Shown here one piece after another: positions 23,760-46,446 of a DNA stretch of 64,000 nucleotides (its first letter is position 1; each line of letters begins with the position of its first letter). Source of the DNA: Mesorhabditis belari (taxonomy: Eukaryota; Nematoda; Chromadorea; Rhabditida; Rhabditidae). The notes below the pieces were generated by a model, which was not told the DNA's origin, ran no database searches, and worked only from the letters and a program-made list of their open reading frames with translations. The stretch lies in contig CAUEEP010000740.1 of assembly GCA_958450365.1 (NCBI GenBank), positions 1,119,501 through 1,183,500 on the forward strand, given 5' to 3'. The translations under genes and the position numbers were made by a program.

Positions 23760-23845
23760 TTTGAATGAATGAATGAATGAATGAATCAAAGAATGAATCA
23801 ATGAATCAATGAATCAATGAATCAATCAATCAATCAATCAATCCA
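23760..23845. repeat. AATG/AATC tetranucleotide repeat
   Basis: Simple array of gaatgaatgaatgaat and gaatcaatgaatcaat type in non-coding DNA downstream of the actin-fold gene. The rest of 22.95-24.0 kb shows no gene. Confidence 0.85.
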
Positions 23846-24015
23846 TTAAAATTTTGATCAATTCAAATTTAGAAATGGATATGAAGAAATCGGTGTGGAA
23901 TTTTGGACCCATTTGGAAAAAGGGAAAAGATAAAAACTCAAAAGAAAATGGATTCTAGAAATTGCACTTCGGAAAATCTTTCGAATTAAAGAACTTTAGT
24001 TTTTTTTTTTTTGAT

Positions 24016-27000
24016 TTAAAATCCAGATGCTTGGAGTTGAGAGAGAAATTTCGAGAGCTGACTGGCGCCGATGCATTGATCCTCGAAAGAGGATGCTGAG
24101 GCGAACACCTAGAATGAGTTGTTGAGAGAATTGTGTGCTCAATTTATTAGATTCAATTCGATGGCTACTGCAATCTACAGGGTGACCAAGAATTACCGCA
24201 ACAACTTTTTGGACCTGCCACAAGTGGCCAAATGACAGATTCGGAGAGATGTCGATTAGCGCTCATTCAAGCGCTTGTTAAATGAGTTGTATAAGTCCAA
24301 TCGGGATGTTTTTGGTAGATAAATGTTGCCGAGAATTAGGCCTACAATTCTCCGTATAACACTTGCCACTTTTGAAATAAATTAGACATTTCCCAGATAC
24401 TTTTCCAAAAAGTTGTTGCGGTAATTCTGTATAGTACTTTGAGTACTTTGAGAACCCTGTATAGTACTTTGAGAATATGGTAAAGTCAAACCAGAAGACT
24501 TAGAGATGTCTTTTCAAAGTCTTTTCCATACCTGAGCACCGAGGAAAGCCGCGTGATAACGCCATGGAGAAATGTGAACCTGAAAGGATTTCTGTCAGTA
24601 AGAATAAGATTAAATATTTAGCTTTCACTGTAGCTAGCTTTAGCCCTCATTTACCCAATTACCTGTGCATGAATTGTTGATGGAACAATAGCCGCCAACT
24701 CAGCCTCCAATTTCTCAGCCAATCCTGGAAGAAGTGATGCTCCGCCACCAAGAAAGATGTTTCTGAAAGTGGATCAGCTTGTTCATTATCTCATTCACTT
24801 GTCCATTTCTAATGAATTCAAAATCCTATGCTCTCTCACTTGTAGAGTGTTCGTCGACTATCGATTGGTGATTGTGTGACTGAATCGTGAACCAATTGGT
24901 GTATTCCCTTTGATTCAAGTGCCCATTTCTTTGGTCGGAATAAACCCTCAGTACATGTGAAACGAGAGTCATCAATCTATGAATAGATTTTCATTTTTTT
25001 TGTTGTTGTAAAAACTCTACTTCAAATTGTGTTGGCATACTGGGCGTTGGTCTGAATTGTGTCAACGAGATACTCTTTTTGTCTCCACCGGTTCGTGACT
25101 CGGCATCATAGTCAGATGGAACATAAGTTGACTAAAAGATGAAATTGATATGAAAGCTATCGAAAGCTTTTATAGCCTTTACTACTCACATGTTCCATCA
25201 CGTATCGCAGAATCAAGCGCTCACACGGCGTTTGGAAAGAGAAGAGACCCTGGAATTGAGTACAGAACTTTACAATTCGAAGAATTCGAATCTATGTCAC
25301 TTTAAAGTGTGACTCGTCTACCGTAACCGTAACCAACAGCTACCGTAAATACTGTGATAGTACCCCACCCCCATAATGACGGTGCGGAGTGTTGCGTCGT
25401 CTAGCTTTGAACGAGTTTTTCTCGACACTGGTTTATGCTACAATGCGCGCTTAGGTATCAAAAAATAGCCCTGAATTTCAGCTACTTTTTTGATACTCAA
25501 GACGCATTTTTTGAAAGCACAAGCGCTTTGAAAAAAATGAAATACTAAAAAACTTTTGCGACTACGCGACTGTACGAGGGCGGTGGGGTACTATTACAGT
25601 ATTTACGGTAAGTTATTAGATGCTACATTAATCCATAAACAACCCTAAACGTCCGAATGAACTAAAACAAAATTCTTAAACCAATTAAACCCGAATCCCA
25701 TCCTATAAAACGTTTAAATTTATGGGAAATGTTGAGTGGTTACGGGAGGGTTCGAAAGCTTGAATAGTTAATAAATCTATCGCATTGGCTCTGAAGCGTG
25801 TGCTTCAGAGCCAACCCGATAGATTTATTAACTATTCAAGCTTTCGAATAAACCGAAAGTTTTGAGTGCGTCAAAATTAGCAAGCTTCAACTTTACCCAC
25901 CTTATTATGTGAGGCAAGTGATGTTCTGAGGGAATCTCTGATTTGCTGAGCGCCCATCGGAATCGAGACAACCGCCGACTCGACCATATACCCATCAATA
26001 ACCGGCACGATATTCAATCGATCACCAATATCGACAACAACTCCCGTCGTCACATCATACGAATAAAGGATTAATGATGGCTGACGGGTGATTCCAGCTG
26101 CCTAAAAGTTGAATCATTATCGAATTCATATCGAATTCATATCAAATTATCTATTTATCAATTTACCCTGAATCCAAGTTCGCCGAGAAGTGTCTGTAGA
26201 AGTTCTCCAATGATCGATGAGGGGATATTTTGAGGTAATGAGAGAAGGACGTGGTTGCTCGTTGGATCGATTGCAAGCTCTCGAATCACTCTCTCGATAC
26301 AAGCTCTTGTCACGGCTTTGTCGACGGTGTATCTGAATTCAATCATATAACCTTTTTTTTGACTCTCTTTCACCTCTCAATTGACGGATCACATTGAATC
26401 GCTCGCACGAGCTCGCCTTGTTGTCGATTCTGGAATTGGAGGCTATATTCTAGGATTACGATACCTTTATTTACATTTATTCACATGAATAAAGTACAAT
26501 ACACAACCTAAGTATAGGAAAGAAATAAAAAATAAAATATATGAGAAAAAGAGTCGATAATCCAGTTGACGGGATTGAACCCGACCTCCCGGCTAAGATA
26601 CGGGGCTCTTAGCCAGTCGGTCATGACGGCCTTATGAAAACGCTTTCGAAAAGCCTCTTAAAAGGTCCTTTCTCCATCCACCCACCTGTGGCTCATAGGC
26701 TTCATTTCCGACAATGATCTGCCCATTTTCTAGAACACAACCAATTGCCGGGAAGAAAACTTGTGGCAATTTCGGTTTCTGATGAAGAATCCCTGCTCGA
26801 ATCGACGTCGAACCAAGCTCCAGAATCACAATTCGCTAAAACCTCCATATTGCCTAACGTGACAAAACATTTTCTCACCTTTGAGATGTGTGGAAGGGCT
26901 CTTTGCACCGGTTCCACATATTGATCCAAACGGGAAGCGGCAGCGTGTGAGAGAAGAGCTTGTCTCCATTTGTCGAACGTCTCCGCTGTGTCGCATTTTT

Positions 27001-29680
27001 TGATCCTAAAGTGGAAAGAATTGTATGGAAGAGGGAACTCTTTCAATCCTTGTTGGAGAAAGGAAAGATGTTCTTTAGTTTCAGTAAACAAAATCTTTAG
27101 TTTAAGAAAAGGTGATGGATTCACTTGATACCAGAAAACCAGAAGAGAGCTTTAAAATGTTAAATTTTTGAATCCAGAAACCCTTAACCCATCATAACAT
27201 TGTTTGAAAATGAATCAAACATTTTAATCACTCAACCCCACTCAATTTTAGTTTTAAAATACAAGTTTTTGCCTTTTAAAGTATCCGTAACTTGATTGAA
27301 ATCATTTAAATGAATTAAATCAATTACCGTATTTTCTCTAATAGTAGTGCACCCCGGCGAGCCGAGCTGATGCCTATTTTACGGTTTCCAAGCTTTTGCA
27401 GAAGCTCAACACTCAAATCCCCCACTAGATCTCATCGTCAGCTACATTTTCCGACTCCACATCGATCGGTTCTGATAAGCGGTTCTCGAGATTTCGAGCA
27501 ATTTAGGCGACGCTCAGGGTGCACTGCTATTAGAGAAAATACGGTAAATCAATTAAATCAATTAAATAAATTAAATCAATTAAATCAATTATTGGGTTGG
27601 GGAGAATGAGTCGGCGCCAAACTTTAAAGGGACTTTTTGCACACATAAAGCCTTCTTTAAACATACGTTTGGTTTCATCAAAAGGATCCACTATTTCTCT
27701 ACAAAATGACTTTTGAGAGATTCCACAAAGCTTTTCTTTCGTGGAGTTTATGAACTTCCAAACGCAGCTGGTTAAAATGGCAAAGAGTCCGACTCATCAT
27801 TTGAACAGTTTCTTTCACATAAACCTTCTTTGGTGTTTATATAAAAAAGATAGAGCACATTGAATTACTTAAGTTGCCAAATTTGCAGGAAGATCCCACC
27901 AATGGTTTTTTCTAGATCACAGTTTGTAGTTTTTGTGAAAAAATGGCTTTTTCTTGAGCGGAGGCGCTGTTTGAATTTTCTTTTAAATGTCATTTTGTAG
28001 AGAATTAGTTAACCATTCTACTCATATCAAACGCATATTATTTGACGAAGTCGAATAGAAATTTTAGACATTTTTTTCATTTTCGGCGCCGACTCATTCT
28101 CCCCAACCCAATAAATCAATTAAATGAATGAAATCCTCGATTTCTTTACCCCACCTCAGCAAAACCTTGATCTTTTCCTTTCCTCCATGGACAAGCAATG
28201 TTCGATCTTCTCTATTCGCATCAATCTCGATTCCGTGAAGAGACACATCTTGAACTGGAGCCTCACCCGCGTAATGAGTCTAAAGCTTATCAAAAATTCA
28301 ATGAAATCCCTCGATTTCTTTACCACAAATACTTGTAATCGTCCATCTTTTGTTTTCATATATTGTTCTTTCCAATTCCTTTCTAATTCAGCGACAGTCG
28401 CTGTTTCATCAGATGGCACTTCGACGTGGCCCTCCATATTCACAAAACGATCTCTTTTCGTTTCCTGTCGAGGTTGATAGGAGAGCTGAAAAGGTAGTTA
28501 GAATTCTAATCGCATAGAAATAGTGAAGCTCTTAAAGCTGACCTCATAAAGTGCATGAAGCATGACTCGTGGATCCCAATCCCTCAAAGCGGGCGTCTCC
28601 TCTCCATTCCTTTCCGGACTCGGTCTCTCTCCACTTCCGATACCTAAATCTCGATCTCTTTTATTCATTCATTTCCTTTTTCACCTGAATCTAAATCAGG
28701 CATTTTTTTCAATTTGTATTTATGTGTGCCGAGTTGTAATTGATTTCCCTCGTAAGTCTTCACCGGCCACGATCTTCTCAATTCACCGTTACGATCGAAA
28801 TATTGCCCTTCAGCGTCCTAGAATAATTGCTTGTGTTAACACATTCGCGACGAGGCGTTTTTTTTTGCGTTACTGCCCCAGTGGACGAGGGGTGTCTCGC
28901 AAAGCTATTAGCCCCGAAATACACCTCCTAAATGTAAAATTTCATACTGAATCCGAATCTCTAATCATATTTTGAAAATATTTCTGCCTCAAAAAGAACT
29001 AATCGAATCTTTTTACATTTTGAAATTATCTTAAAAAGTTGAGAAGTTATAGGGCGTCAAAAATTTCGTCCACCAGTGGACCGGTTCGGTTCACCGGTGG
29101 TCCCAGGGGTTCCAGGGGCCAGACGACCTTCGTCCAACGGTGGACCGAATCGTCCCGAACGTGTTAAAAAAAGTTTTTCGTTTTCACGTTTTCACTCTTG
29201 GTTTCTGTTTTTATTCAAATCGAAACTCTGTTCAAAACAGTCATCTATTTATATCTTTAACTGTCAACAAAAACAGGATAAATCAAATTTTTTTTACTGC
29301 TTTCAAGGATTCAAATCTTTCTTCAAATTCTATGTTGGCTTTATTAGGACTTATTTTAGCGTAAAAATTACTTCAAAAAATGATTAGAACCGATAGAAAA
29401 GCTATTTAAAATTATGATATTTAATAAAAAAAAACTTGTTAACCAACCGGGGAAAGTTTTTCCGGTGGACTAGTACCGATTGAGCGATACTCAGGCTGTG
29501 ATCTGAAATCAAATTCTTGTACGTCATTTAAAAACTTGCATTTACCCTATTATACTATAGCTATTTTAGGGATGCTACTTAATTGTTCATAAATATCTTT
29601 GTATACCTTTGTGTCTCGAAATGTTCCTGTAATGGTGTAGCTGGCACTCGATCCTCGGCACTAAAACCCATTTGATTCAT
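24016..29680 (-). CDS. PH-like domain plus divergent actin-fold protein, about 632 residues
   Basis: Seventeen exons join in phase: 29680-29607, 29502-29448, 28817-28685, 28643-28543, 28485-28324, 28279-28155, 27005-26879, 26835-26686, 26429-26374, 26332-26167, 26101-25901, 25249-25190, 25131-25021, 24976-24840, 24762-24663, 24579-24532, 24108-24016. Residues 1-150 are a unique N-terminus (DAEGQYFDRNGELRRSWPV). About 155-243 looks like a PH domain: WKEQYMKTKDGRLQVFV start and a C-terminal helix TAETFDKWRQALLSHA with its Trp. From 260 on is an actin fold: phosphate loop 1 LELGSTSIRAG (264-274), DIGDR for loop 2 (407-411), and the adenosine-site FLGGGASLLPG (557-567). The loops depart from actin (DNGSG, DSGDG), so polymerisation or ATP use is uncertain. 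Canonical actins have about 375 residues; this is an Arp-like, membrane-targetable architecture by inference. I could not match it to a named Arp. Introns hold several MITEs. Confidence 0.9.
24178..24446. mobile_element. Tc1-type MITE, last intron of actin-fold gene
   Basis: Left end cagggtgaccaagaattacc then gcaacaactttttgg; right end ccaaaaagttgttgcggtaa. It has the same ends as the 16.25-17.18 kb element but is only about 270 bp. Confidence 0.87.
25341..25610 (+). mobile_element. MITE family A, complete copy (intron)
   Basis: taccgtaaatactgtgatag to its complement ending tatttacggta, 270 bp, within the intron 25250-25900 of the actin-fold gene. Confidence 0.9.
25752..25847. repeat. 46-bp-arm hairpin
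   Basis: Arms 25752-25797 and 25802-25847 (tcgaaagcttgaatagttaa and complement, continuing through ggctctgaagc) with two mismatches and a 4-nt loop, in the same intron as the MITE above. Confidence 0.9.
26466..26636 (-). mobile_element. tRNA-derived SINE-like element
   Basis: Minus strand: an A-box-like tgaccgactgg and a B-box-like gggttcaatcc spaced as in a tRNA, with no good clover-leaf, followed by an AT-rich body ending gtgaataaatgtaaataaag. A second copy with the same layout is at 30951-31205. It lies in an intron of the actin-fold gene. Confidence 0.6.
27325..27546. mobile_element. MITE family D (TACCGTATTTTCTCTAATAG)
   Basis: Ends taccgtattttctctaatag (then tagtgcaccccgg) and complement ending gagaaaatacggta. 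Partial copies lie at 34.62 and 53.89 kb inside the composite mariner elements. Confidence 0.87.
27591..28112. mobile_element. Mariner-type MITE (TTGGGTTGGGGAGAATGAG)
   Basis: 28-nt ends attgggttggggagaatgag (tcggcgcc) and complement; TA on both sides. No coding content. It shares an intron (27006-28154) of the actin-fold gene with the family D MITE. Confidence 0.9.
28840..29163. mobile_element. TTAA-flanked piggyBac-type MITE
   Basis: Inverted ends CACATTCGCGACGA and TCGTCCCGAACGTG, bounded by TTAA at 28836-28839 and 29164-29167. The interior has short inverted GTCCACC/GGTGGAC motifs. It lies in intron 2 of the actin-fold gene. Confidence 0.8.
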
Positions 29681-30950
29681 TTTAAAGAAAAATAAAGCTT
29701 AAAAAGTTTAAAAGGTTTCAAGAAAATGACACAAAAAAGGAGAGGAATTCTTGAAGGGGAAAGCACACAACGCTTTTCTTTTCCTTTTCTTTCTTTTGCC
29801 ATCGAAGAATAAACATTTGCATCGATTTTTTGCCCGATTCGGCAAATGGATACTATGGAAGGGTAGAGTTAAAGAGTCGAAAAGAATCGTATTCTTGGCT
29901 CTAGTTTTATCCAATCTATCTACAGTAAGCTCTAATGCCGTACAGTAGTTTACACAAATTAAAAGTGATATGATAGTTTATATTATGATAGTTAAAAGAA
30001 AAATTTGACTTAAAGAACTAAAAAAAGAAAGCGTGCGTAAGCTTTTTTTGAAGGAAAATGGGAGTGTTGTCTTGTTTGGGAAAGGGGAAAAATGATGGAG
30101 AAGAGGATGGAAATGTGTGGCAGGAAGAGAGAAGGAAGGAAGAGAAAAGAAAGAAAGGAAGAGAAGAGAAAGGAAGAGAAAAGGAAGGAAGAGAAAAGAG
30201 AACCGACATTCAGAAAACAGAAGGAGAATAGGGAAAAGAATAGGGAAAAAACGGCTGAATCGCTTTAGTTTTTTAGGGATCTAAACAGGGCTGAAGGGAT
30301 AAAAGGGCCGTGAAGGGACTCGGGGCAGCCTAGCCTCAGCTCTGGGCCCTCCAGGGGTTCTCTCCTCAATTCAAGCGACTCCTCTGGGAAACTGCAAAGG
30401 GAAATCTCTCTTTTTCCTTATCCATTTTCTAGCTAGCTGGCCAATTTGGTTTAGAGGAATAAAAACAAAGGCGAATTCATTGGCGATGAATCTGTGGCTG
30501 GAGACAAATGGACAAGGCTTGCAAAATAAATAAATAAATAGAAATTTGGTTGTAACTGGATCATCGTGAAAAGCAAAGTCAATGAAAAATTAGAAAACTT
30601 GCTGGAAATCAAAAATTTTCTGTTATTTGATGGGTTCTAGAGTAAACTGGTCAAACGGCGCTTTTTTTTGTGAAAAGTAAATAGGGGAGGGTAAATCGGA
30701 GCAAAAGAAAAAAAAAGGAGAAAAAGGGGGACACAACTCGAGCCGATTCGGTAATCGCCCCGATTCGCTCTCCTTTTTTTTTCGCTCTTTTTCACTTCAA
30801 TATGATTTTTTGCTGTAGATAGAACGAGAAAACACGGCCTTCTTCTCGAAAATGACTTGAAGAAATGGAAATTCACTGTTATTGTTTAAGGGAAATCGAT
30901 GATTTGAGCTGCAAAATTAGCATAGAATCGAAAAATTTCCATATGAATGG

Positions 30951-31205
30951 CCAGATGGCCGACCGGTTAGGAGTCTTGTCTCTGAAGCGGAAGGTCGAGG
31001 GTTCAATCACTCTGGCAAAATAAAAATGTTTCTTTTTCCCACCAAGTGGGTTTTTTTCTTTCACAACATTTGGGTAATAGGGGTAAATAGGGGTGAGAAC
31101 GGCACCGCAGTGCCATAAAATTGTGTGTTTAACCTTTATGTCTTATTATGTACCCTTTGTTTGTATCACATTATTGGTTTTCAATAAATGTATTTTTTTT
31201 TTTAA
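30951..31205 (+). mobile_element. tRNA-derived SINE-like element, second copy
   Basis: ccagatggccgaccggttag, then ggtcgagggttcaatc about 40 nt later, mimics the A and B boxes of tRNA. The acceptor-like ends ccaga/tctgg can pair, but the anticodon arm is poor. The body continues to caataaatgtattttttttt. Confidence 0.6.
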
Positions 31206-31243
31206 AGAATACACAACCTGTATAGAAAAATTAGCATTTAAAG

Positions 31244-31302
31244 CAATGCATATAGATTAGTGGAAAGTATGAAGTATACTTTCCACTAATCTATATGCAT
31301 TG
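31244..31302. repeat. Perfect 27-bp hairpin
   Basis: caatgcatatagattagtgg (aaagtat) at 31244-31270 is the exact complement of 31276-31302, with a 5-nt loop gaagt. Confidence 0.95.
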
Positions 31303-32184
31303 CCAATCACCATTCTTACGGTTGATATTATGAATGCAAATTTATTGTTATTGTTAAAATAAACCCTGAGATTTGCAAAGATTACCATAATAGGATGCAA
31401 ATTACCATTTTAAAATCAATTTCGAAAATAAATGCTAGCAATAAATGTTGAAATTCTCTCTTACAATCGACAGTTTAATTCTAATTTTAGCCTCTATCCA
31501 ATGAGAATACCGAAAAATAGAATTGAAATGGGCAAAAGTTGAAGATAGTAACTTGGGGAATGGATGTGAAAGAAGAGTGAGTGAAACTAGGGAAAAGGAA
31601 AATGGAAAAGAGCAGTAAACAAGCCTCGGATGTTTCGGCCTTTACGAAGAGAGACTGAATCAAGAGATCCAACGGGAAAAGAGAAATTAAAGAAAAAGAA
31701 AATTCGGAAAGATTTGAAGAGATGAGAGAAAGCGAGCAGACAAACAGACAAACAACGATCGATTTGAGGGGAAAGGAATTGGAATGGAGAGGGGAGAAGC
31801 CTTTCGGGGGAAGCTTTTTGGAGAAGAGTGAAGGGGGAGAGGGATGGGGGAAGAGGAAAGAGGGAAGAGGGAAGAGAAAAGAGGGAAGATTATTAAAGAG
31901 TAAATAAAAGAAAGGAATCAAGAGAAAGAAATGAAAAAGAAAGGAATGAAAAGAAAGAAAAGGAATCCCTTGAAAACCCCAGAAGATAACAGTTTGGTAA
32001 AAAAGAATTGGCTTTTTCTATTACTCGATTTCATTTGGCATCACAAAATGCACGAATCACGGGGGGAAATTGATTTCAAAACAAGGATTTACCACTTTTT
32101 ACTGGTGTACTTTGAAAATACAAAAATCAGAATCAGAATCAAAATTGGAAAATCAGTACAGAACTCAAAGTGGTATAGCCTTAA

Positions 32185-32252
32185 AGATATTAAAAACAAA
32201 AGTAAAAACAAAAGTAAAAACAAAAGTAAAAACAAAAGTAAAAACAAAAGAA
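32185..32252. repeat. 12-nt tandem array (AAAAACAAAAGT)
   Basis: Five to six copies of aaaaacaaaagt in non-coding DNA. Confidence 0.9.
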
Positions 32253-32492
32253 ACTCAATCAATACTAGATCAACTTTTCAATGCAAATTTAGCTCAATAT
32301 GACAGCTTAAATTGAATTAAAAAGGCTTCTCCAAAAGGCTTCTCAAAAAAGGATTTACTGTAGTAGCTAGATTGAATTTTCCACATTTACAACAAATTTA
32401 CATTTATAGTAACCGCAGTCTAAAAAGGGCAACTGATTTTTTGCCTTAGAACTCTTAAAAACTTTAGATCAGAGCGACTCTTGGTTTAGTTG

Positions 32493-32590
32493 GATGGAAG
32501 AAGGTTGGAAGAAGAATGGAAGAAGGATGGAAGAAGGATGGAAGAAGGATGGAAGAAGGATGGAAGAAGGATGGAAGAAGGATGGAAGAA
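32493..32590. repeat. 12-nt tandem array (GGATGGAAGAAG)
   Basis: About eight copies of ggatggaagaag, the first with variants. Confidence 0.92.
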
Positions 32591-32969
32591 GTCTGTTGAG
32601 GAGATGACACACGCAAAGCCCCTCATCCCTCTTTTCATCATCAGATTCTCTCCTCCTTTCATACAAGATCCCCTCCTCCCCACCACAAGATTTCCTTCAG
32701 ACATATGGTCCCTTTATTGAGTGAGAAAAGGCAGATTATGTTAAACCACCAAATGCTAGTCATATAGTGAAATGTTGCCCCGGATTTCTTCATAAAATCT
32801 TTTGTCCCTATAGAATTTCTGTAAAAATCAAGATTTCTTTAGCCATTTTTTTGCCAAAAGACAGAAATTTGATCCATTAAAAAGCATGAAATTCGAGATT
32901 TAGTCGACAGAAGATCATAGTCGACAGAAGCTTTGAATTGAGCTTAATCGAAAGAAATTAAACAAGATT

Positions 32970-33050
32970 GCTCACAATTATAGCGCTTAAATTGTTCACA
33001 ATTATAGCGCCTAGATTGCTCACAATTATAGCGCCTAGATTAGCCAAAAT
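32970..33050. repeat. Three-copy direct repeat (CTCACAATTATAGCG)
   Basis: ttgctcacaattatagcgcc (or ttgttcacaattatagcg) occurs three times with about 28-nt spacing. Confidence 0.85.
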
Positions 33051-33246
33051 TGAACCAAGCATTCTAATTTTTCTGGAGTAAAATCTTAAGTATGTCTTCT
33101 AAAACAGTGCCTATTATCTAAACAATTCAAGCTTTCAACTTTTTTATATAGCTTGTTTTCAAAGTCGAAAGGTTTTCAAAGCCGAGTGTCGCTCGCTTGG
33201 CATTTTGAGAGCGATCTTGTCAAAGATCTCGTTTAGATTCAATTTA

Positions 33247-43976
<10,730 letters not shown>

Positions 43977-44128
43977 CTGAAGTCGAAGTTAGGAAAATGA
44001 TGATTGTTAATTTAATGATTTTGAATAAATTGTTTTAAAGCTTTAAAAGTATTGTAAATAGTTTAAATGCTTGGTTTCAGTTGTATTTTTAACAAAAATT
44101 TAGATAAAACTCTTTAGATATACATCTA

Positions 44129-44357
44129 CTGGACAATGAAATATGATATTTGAAAAAAGATCGTCACTTTCGCACGTCTGTAACTCCCTTGTCTTTACCG
44201 TATTTCTAAATATTAATATTACCATTGTGTAGCGCTTGAAAAAGAGCTTTCAGAAAATGTATAACACTAATAGTTTAAACTCAAAGACAAGGGGAGTTAC
44301 AGACGCGCGAAAGTGACGATCGTTTTTCAAATATCATTTCATTGTCCAGTACTGTAT
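44129..44357. mobile_element. MITE family C, complete copy
   Basis: ctactggacaatgaaatatg to cattgtccagta with the same long inner inverted repeat as 40237-40466. Confidence 0.92.
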
Positions 44358-44362
44358 CTAGT

Positions 44363-44590
44363 AACTGGTAAGCAGTAAGCTGTAACTTCCTTGTCTTTGA
44401 GTTTAAACTATTAGTGTTATACATTTTCTGAAAGCTCTTTTCAAGGGCTACACAATGGTAATATTAATATTTAGAAATACGGTAAAGACAAGGGAGTTAC
44501 AGACGATCTTTTTGTGACGATCTTTTTTCAACGATCTTTCAACGAGGAAGTTTTTTCAAATATGATATTTCATTGTCCAGTAGTGTAGCC
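44363..44590. mobile_element. MITE family C, left-truncated copy
   Basis: Starts within the inner repeat (ctgtaacttccttgtctttg) and ends cattgtccagtagtgta. It is back to back with the previous copy. Confidence 0.85.
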
Positions 44591-45423
44591 TTTTAGAAAA
44601 CAGCTCAGTCAAACTTTAGAAGAAAGAAAAGCTGCTTGTTAAATGGCAGAAGGGTGAGCTTGATGCTTGTGAGCTTGATGGGGGAATCAATGATTGAAAT
44701 CAATGATCAATGATTGAAATCAAAGATCAATGAGAGATTTTGTAAAATAAAAAAAATCAATAGTGTATGATTGAATGGAAAGCGGTTTATTCTTGATTAA
44801 AAGAATGAAAATTGAAGAGGTTGGAAGGGTTGGAGCCCCTCGTAAACACCCATTCATCGACTTTCTTATCAAAGGGGAATCAAGCAAAGAAAAGGGGAAA
44901 GAAAAGAGAAACAAGAAAGAGAAAAGCATTCAAGATATCACTCTTTATTCTTTTTATTCTCTTTTTTTCACTTTTCTTATGAGATTCCTCACTTTTTAAG
45001 CGAAAAAAAAGCGTTTAATAGGCGCCGAAGAATGGGCTCTGAAGTCTTTCTTTTTGGCAGGATCGGTCTTTCTTTTTTTGCAATAAGTGTGAAGTAATCA
45101 TTGGGAATTCTTCTCTCTCAAAAATTCCTTCAGTATTTCGGGATTACAATTCAATTTCCTTTTTGGGAGCGGCTTTTCTTTGAGTGAATCATTTGTCAAA
45201 TTGAGTCATTGATTAAATTTGATAAGAAATTCTTTTTCGATTAAGCTATTAGCTTTTGAAAGAAATCAGAAACTAGGGCTAAACCAGGGCTAAATCAGGA
45301 CTAAACTAAGCCAAATTTAATCAATGAATCAATTTGACAAATGATTCATTCACAAGGAGAAGATTATAAGACATTAGAAGACAGATCTAAAGCCAGAGTT
45401 CGAAATGTAACTGGATAAAAACC

Positions 45424-45693
45424 TACCGTAAATACTGTGATAGTACCCCACCCTCATAATGACGGTGCGGAGTGTTGCGTAGTCTAGCTTTGAACAAGTT
45501 TTTCTCGACACTGGTTTATGCTACAATGCGCGTTTAGGTATCAAAAAATAGCCCTGAATTTCAGCTACTTTTTTGATACTCAAGACGCATTTTTTGAAAG
45601 CACAAGCGCTTTGAAAAAAAAATGAAATACTAAAAAACTTTTGCGACTGCAACTACGCGACTTTACAAGGGTACTATTACAGTATTTACGGTA
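45424..45693 (+). mobile_element. MITE family A, complete copy
   Basis: taccgtaaatactgtgatag to complement ending tatttacggta; the ggtggg segment near the right end is deleted. Confidence 0.9.
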
Positions 45694-45885
45694 GATATTC
45701 TCCTTGCGTTTTCTAATGAAACAAAATATAATTGACCTTTCTAATGAAATAAACCATAGGTTACTTGGTGAATTTGTTATTTTCAACGGAATTACCAAAA
45801 AGGAACGAAAAGACTTTCTGGAAAACCTACCGTAAATACTGTAAAGCTCATTGGTGAAAGTTGAGCTTTTCCTAAAGAAACTTAC

Positions 45886-46158
45886 TACCGTAAATATTAT
45901 TGCCAATAAGTACCCCACCCCCTAAATGACGGTGCAGAGTGTTGCGTAGTCTAGCTTTGAACGAGTTTTTCTTGACACTGGTTTATGCTACAATGCGGGT
46001 TTAGGTATCAAAAAATAGCCCTGAATTTCAGCTATTTTTTGATACCAAATTGACGCATTTTTTAAGCACAAGCGCTTTGAAAAAAATGAAATACTAAAAA
46101 ACTTTTGCGACTACGCGACTGTACGAGGGGGGTGGGATACTATTACAGTATTTACGGT
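45886..46158 (+). mobile_element. MITE family A, complete copy
   Basis: taccgtaaatattattgcca to tatttacggt. It is preceded by a stray taccgtaaatactgtaaagc end at 45829 and the ctcattggtgaaagttgagc flank also found at 8.76 kb. Confidence 0.9.
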
Positions 46159-46446
46159 TGAAAATTACAGTAGTTTTTTTTTTTTGAAAGTTGACACGTT
46201 TTAGAAACGGAAATCAAAGTTTTAGAAAAAAAGGAAAAAGAAAAAGGTGATTTGAGAAGAGTAAAAGAGAAATTTGGTTTGTTTAAAAACGATAAAAATG
46301 ATTTAAAACTCGGACTCTATTGAAAAATTTGGCGTTTCTCGTGATTGTCAATGCGTGAATGTGACGTTGAACGCACAACTCTCGAGCAAGTATCTCGATT
46401 TTAAGCTGAAAACGAGTTTGTGATTTAAAATCTAAAAAATTTTGAC

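Larger units (their letters stand above)
29700..33240. other. Intergenic between actin-fold and scaffold genes
   Basis: No exon chain found. It contains purine-rich tracts (30061-30240, 31560-31960), a SINE-like element, a hairpin and two 12-nt tandem arrays, listed separately. Confidence 0.6.

Noticed and set aside
30951..31016. Functional tRNA gene
   Set aside because: A/B-box words present but anticodon stem and part of the acceptor stem do not pair; better read as a SINE head.
31487..31921. 144-codon minus frame with signal-like N-terminus
   Set aside because: Translation of a long purine/pyrimidine tract; F/L/S/P-rich only by composition, no splice or motif support.
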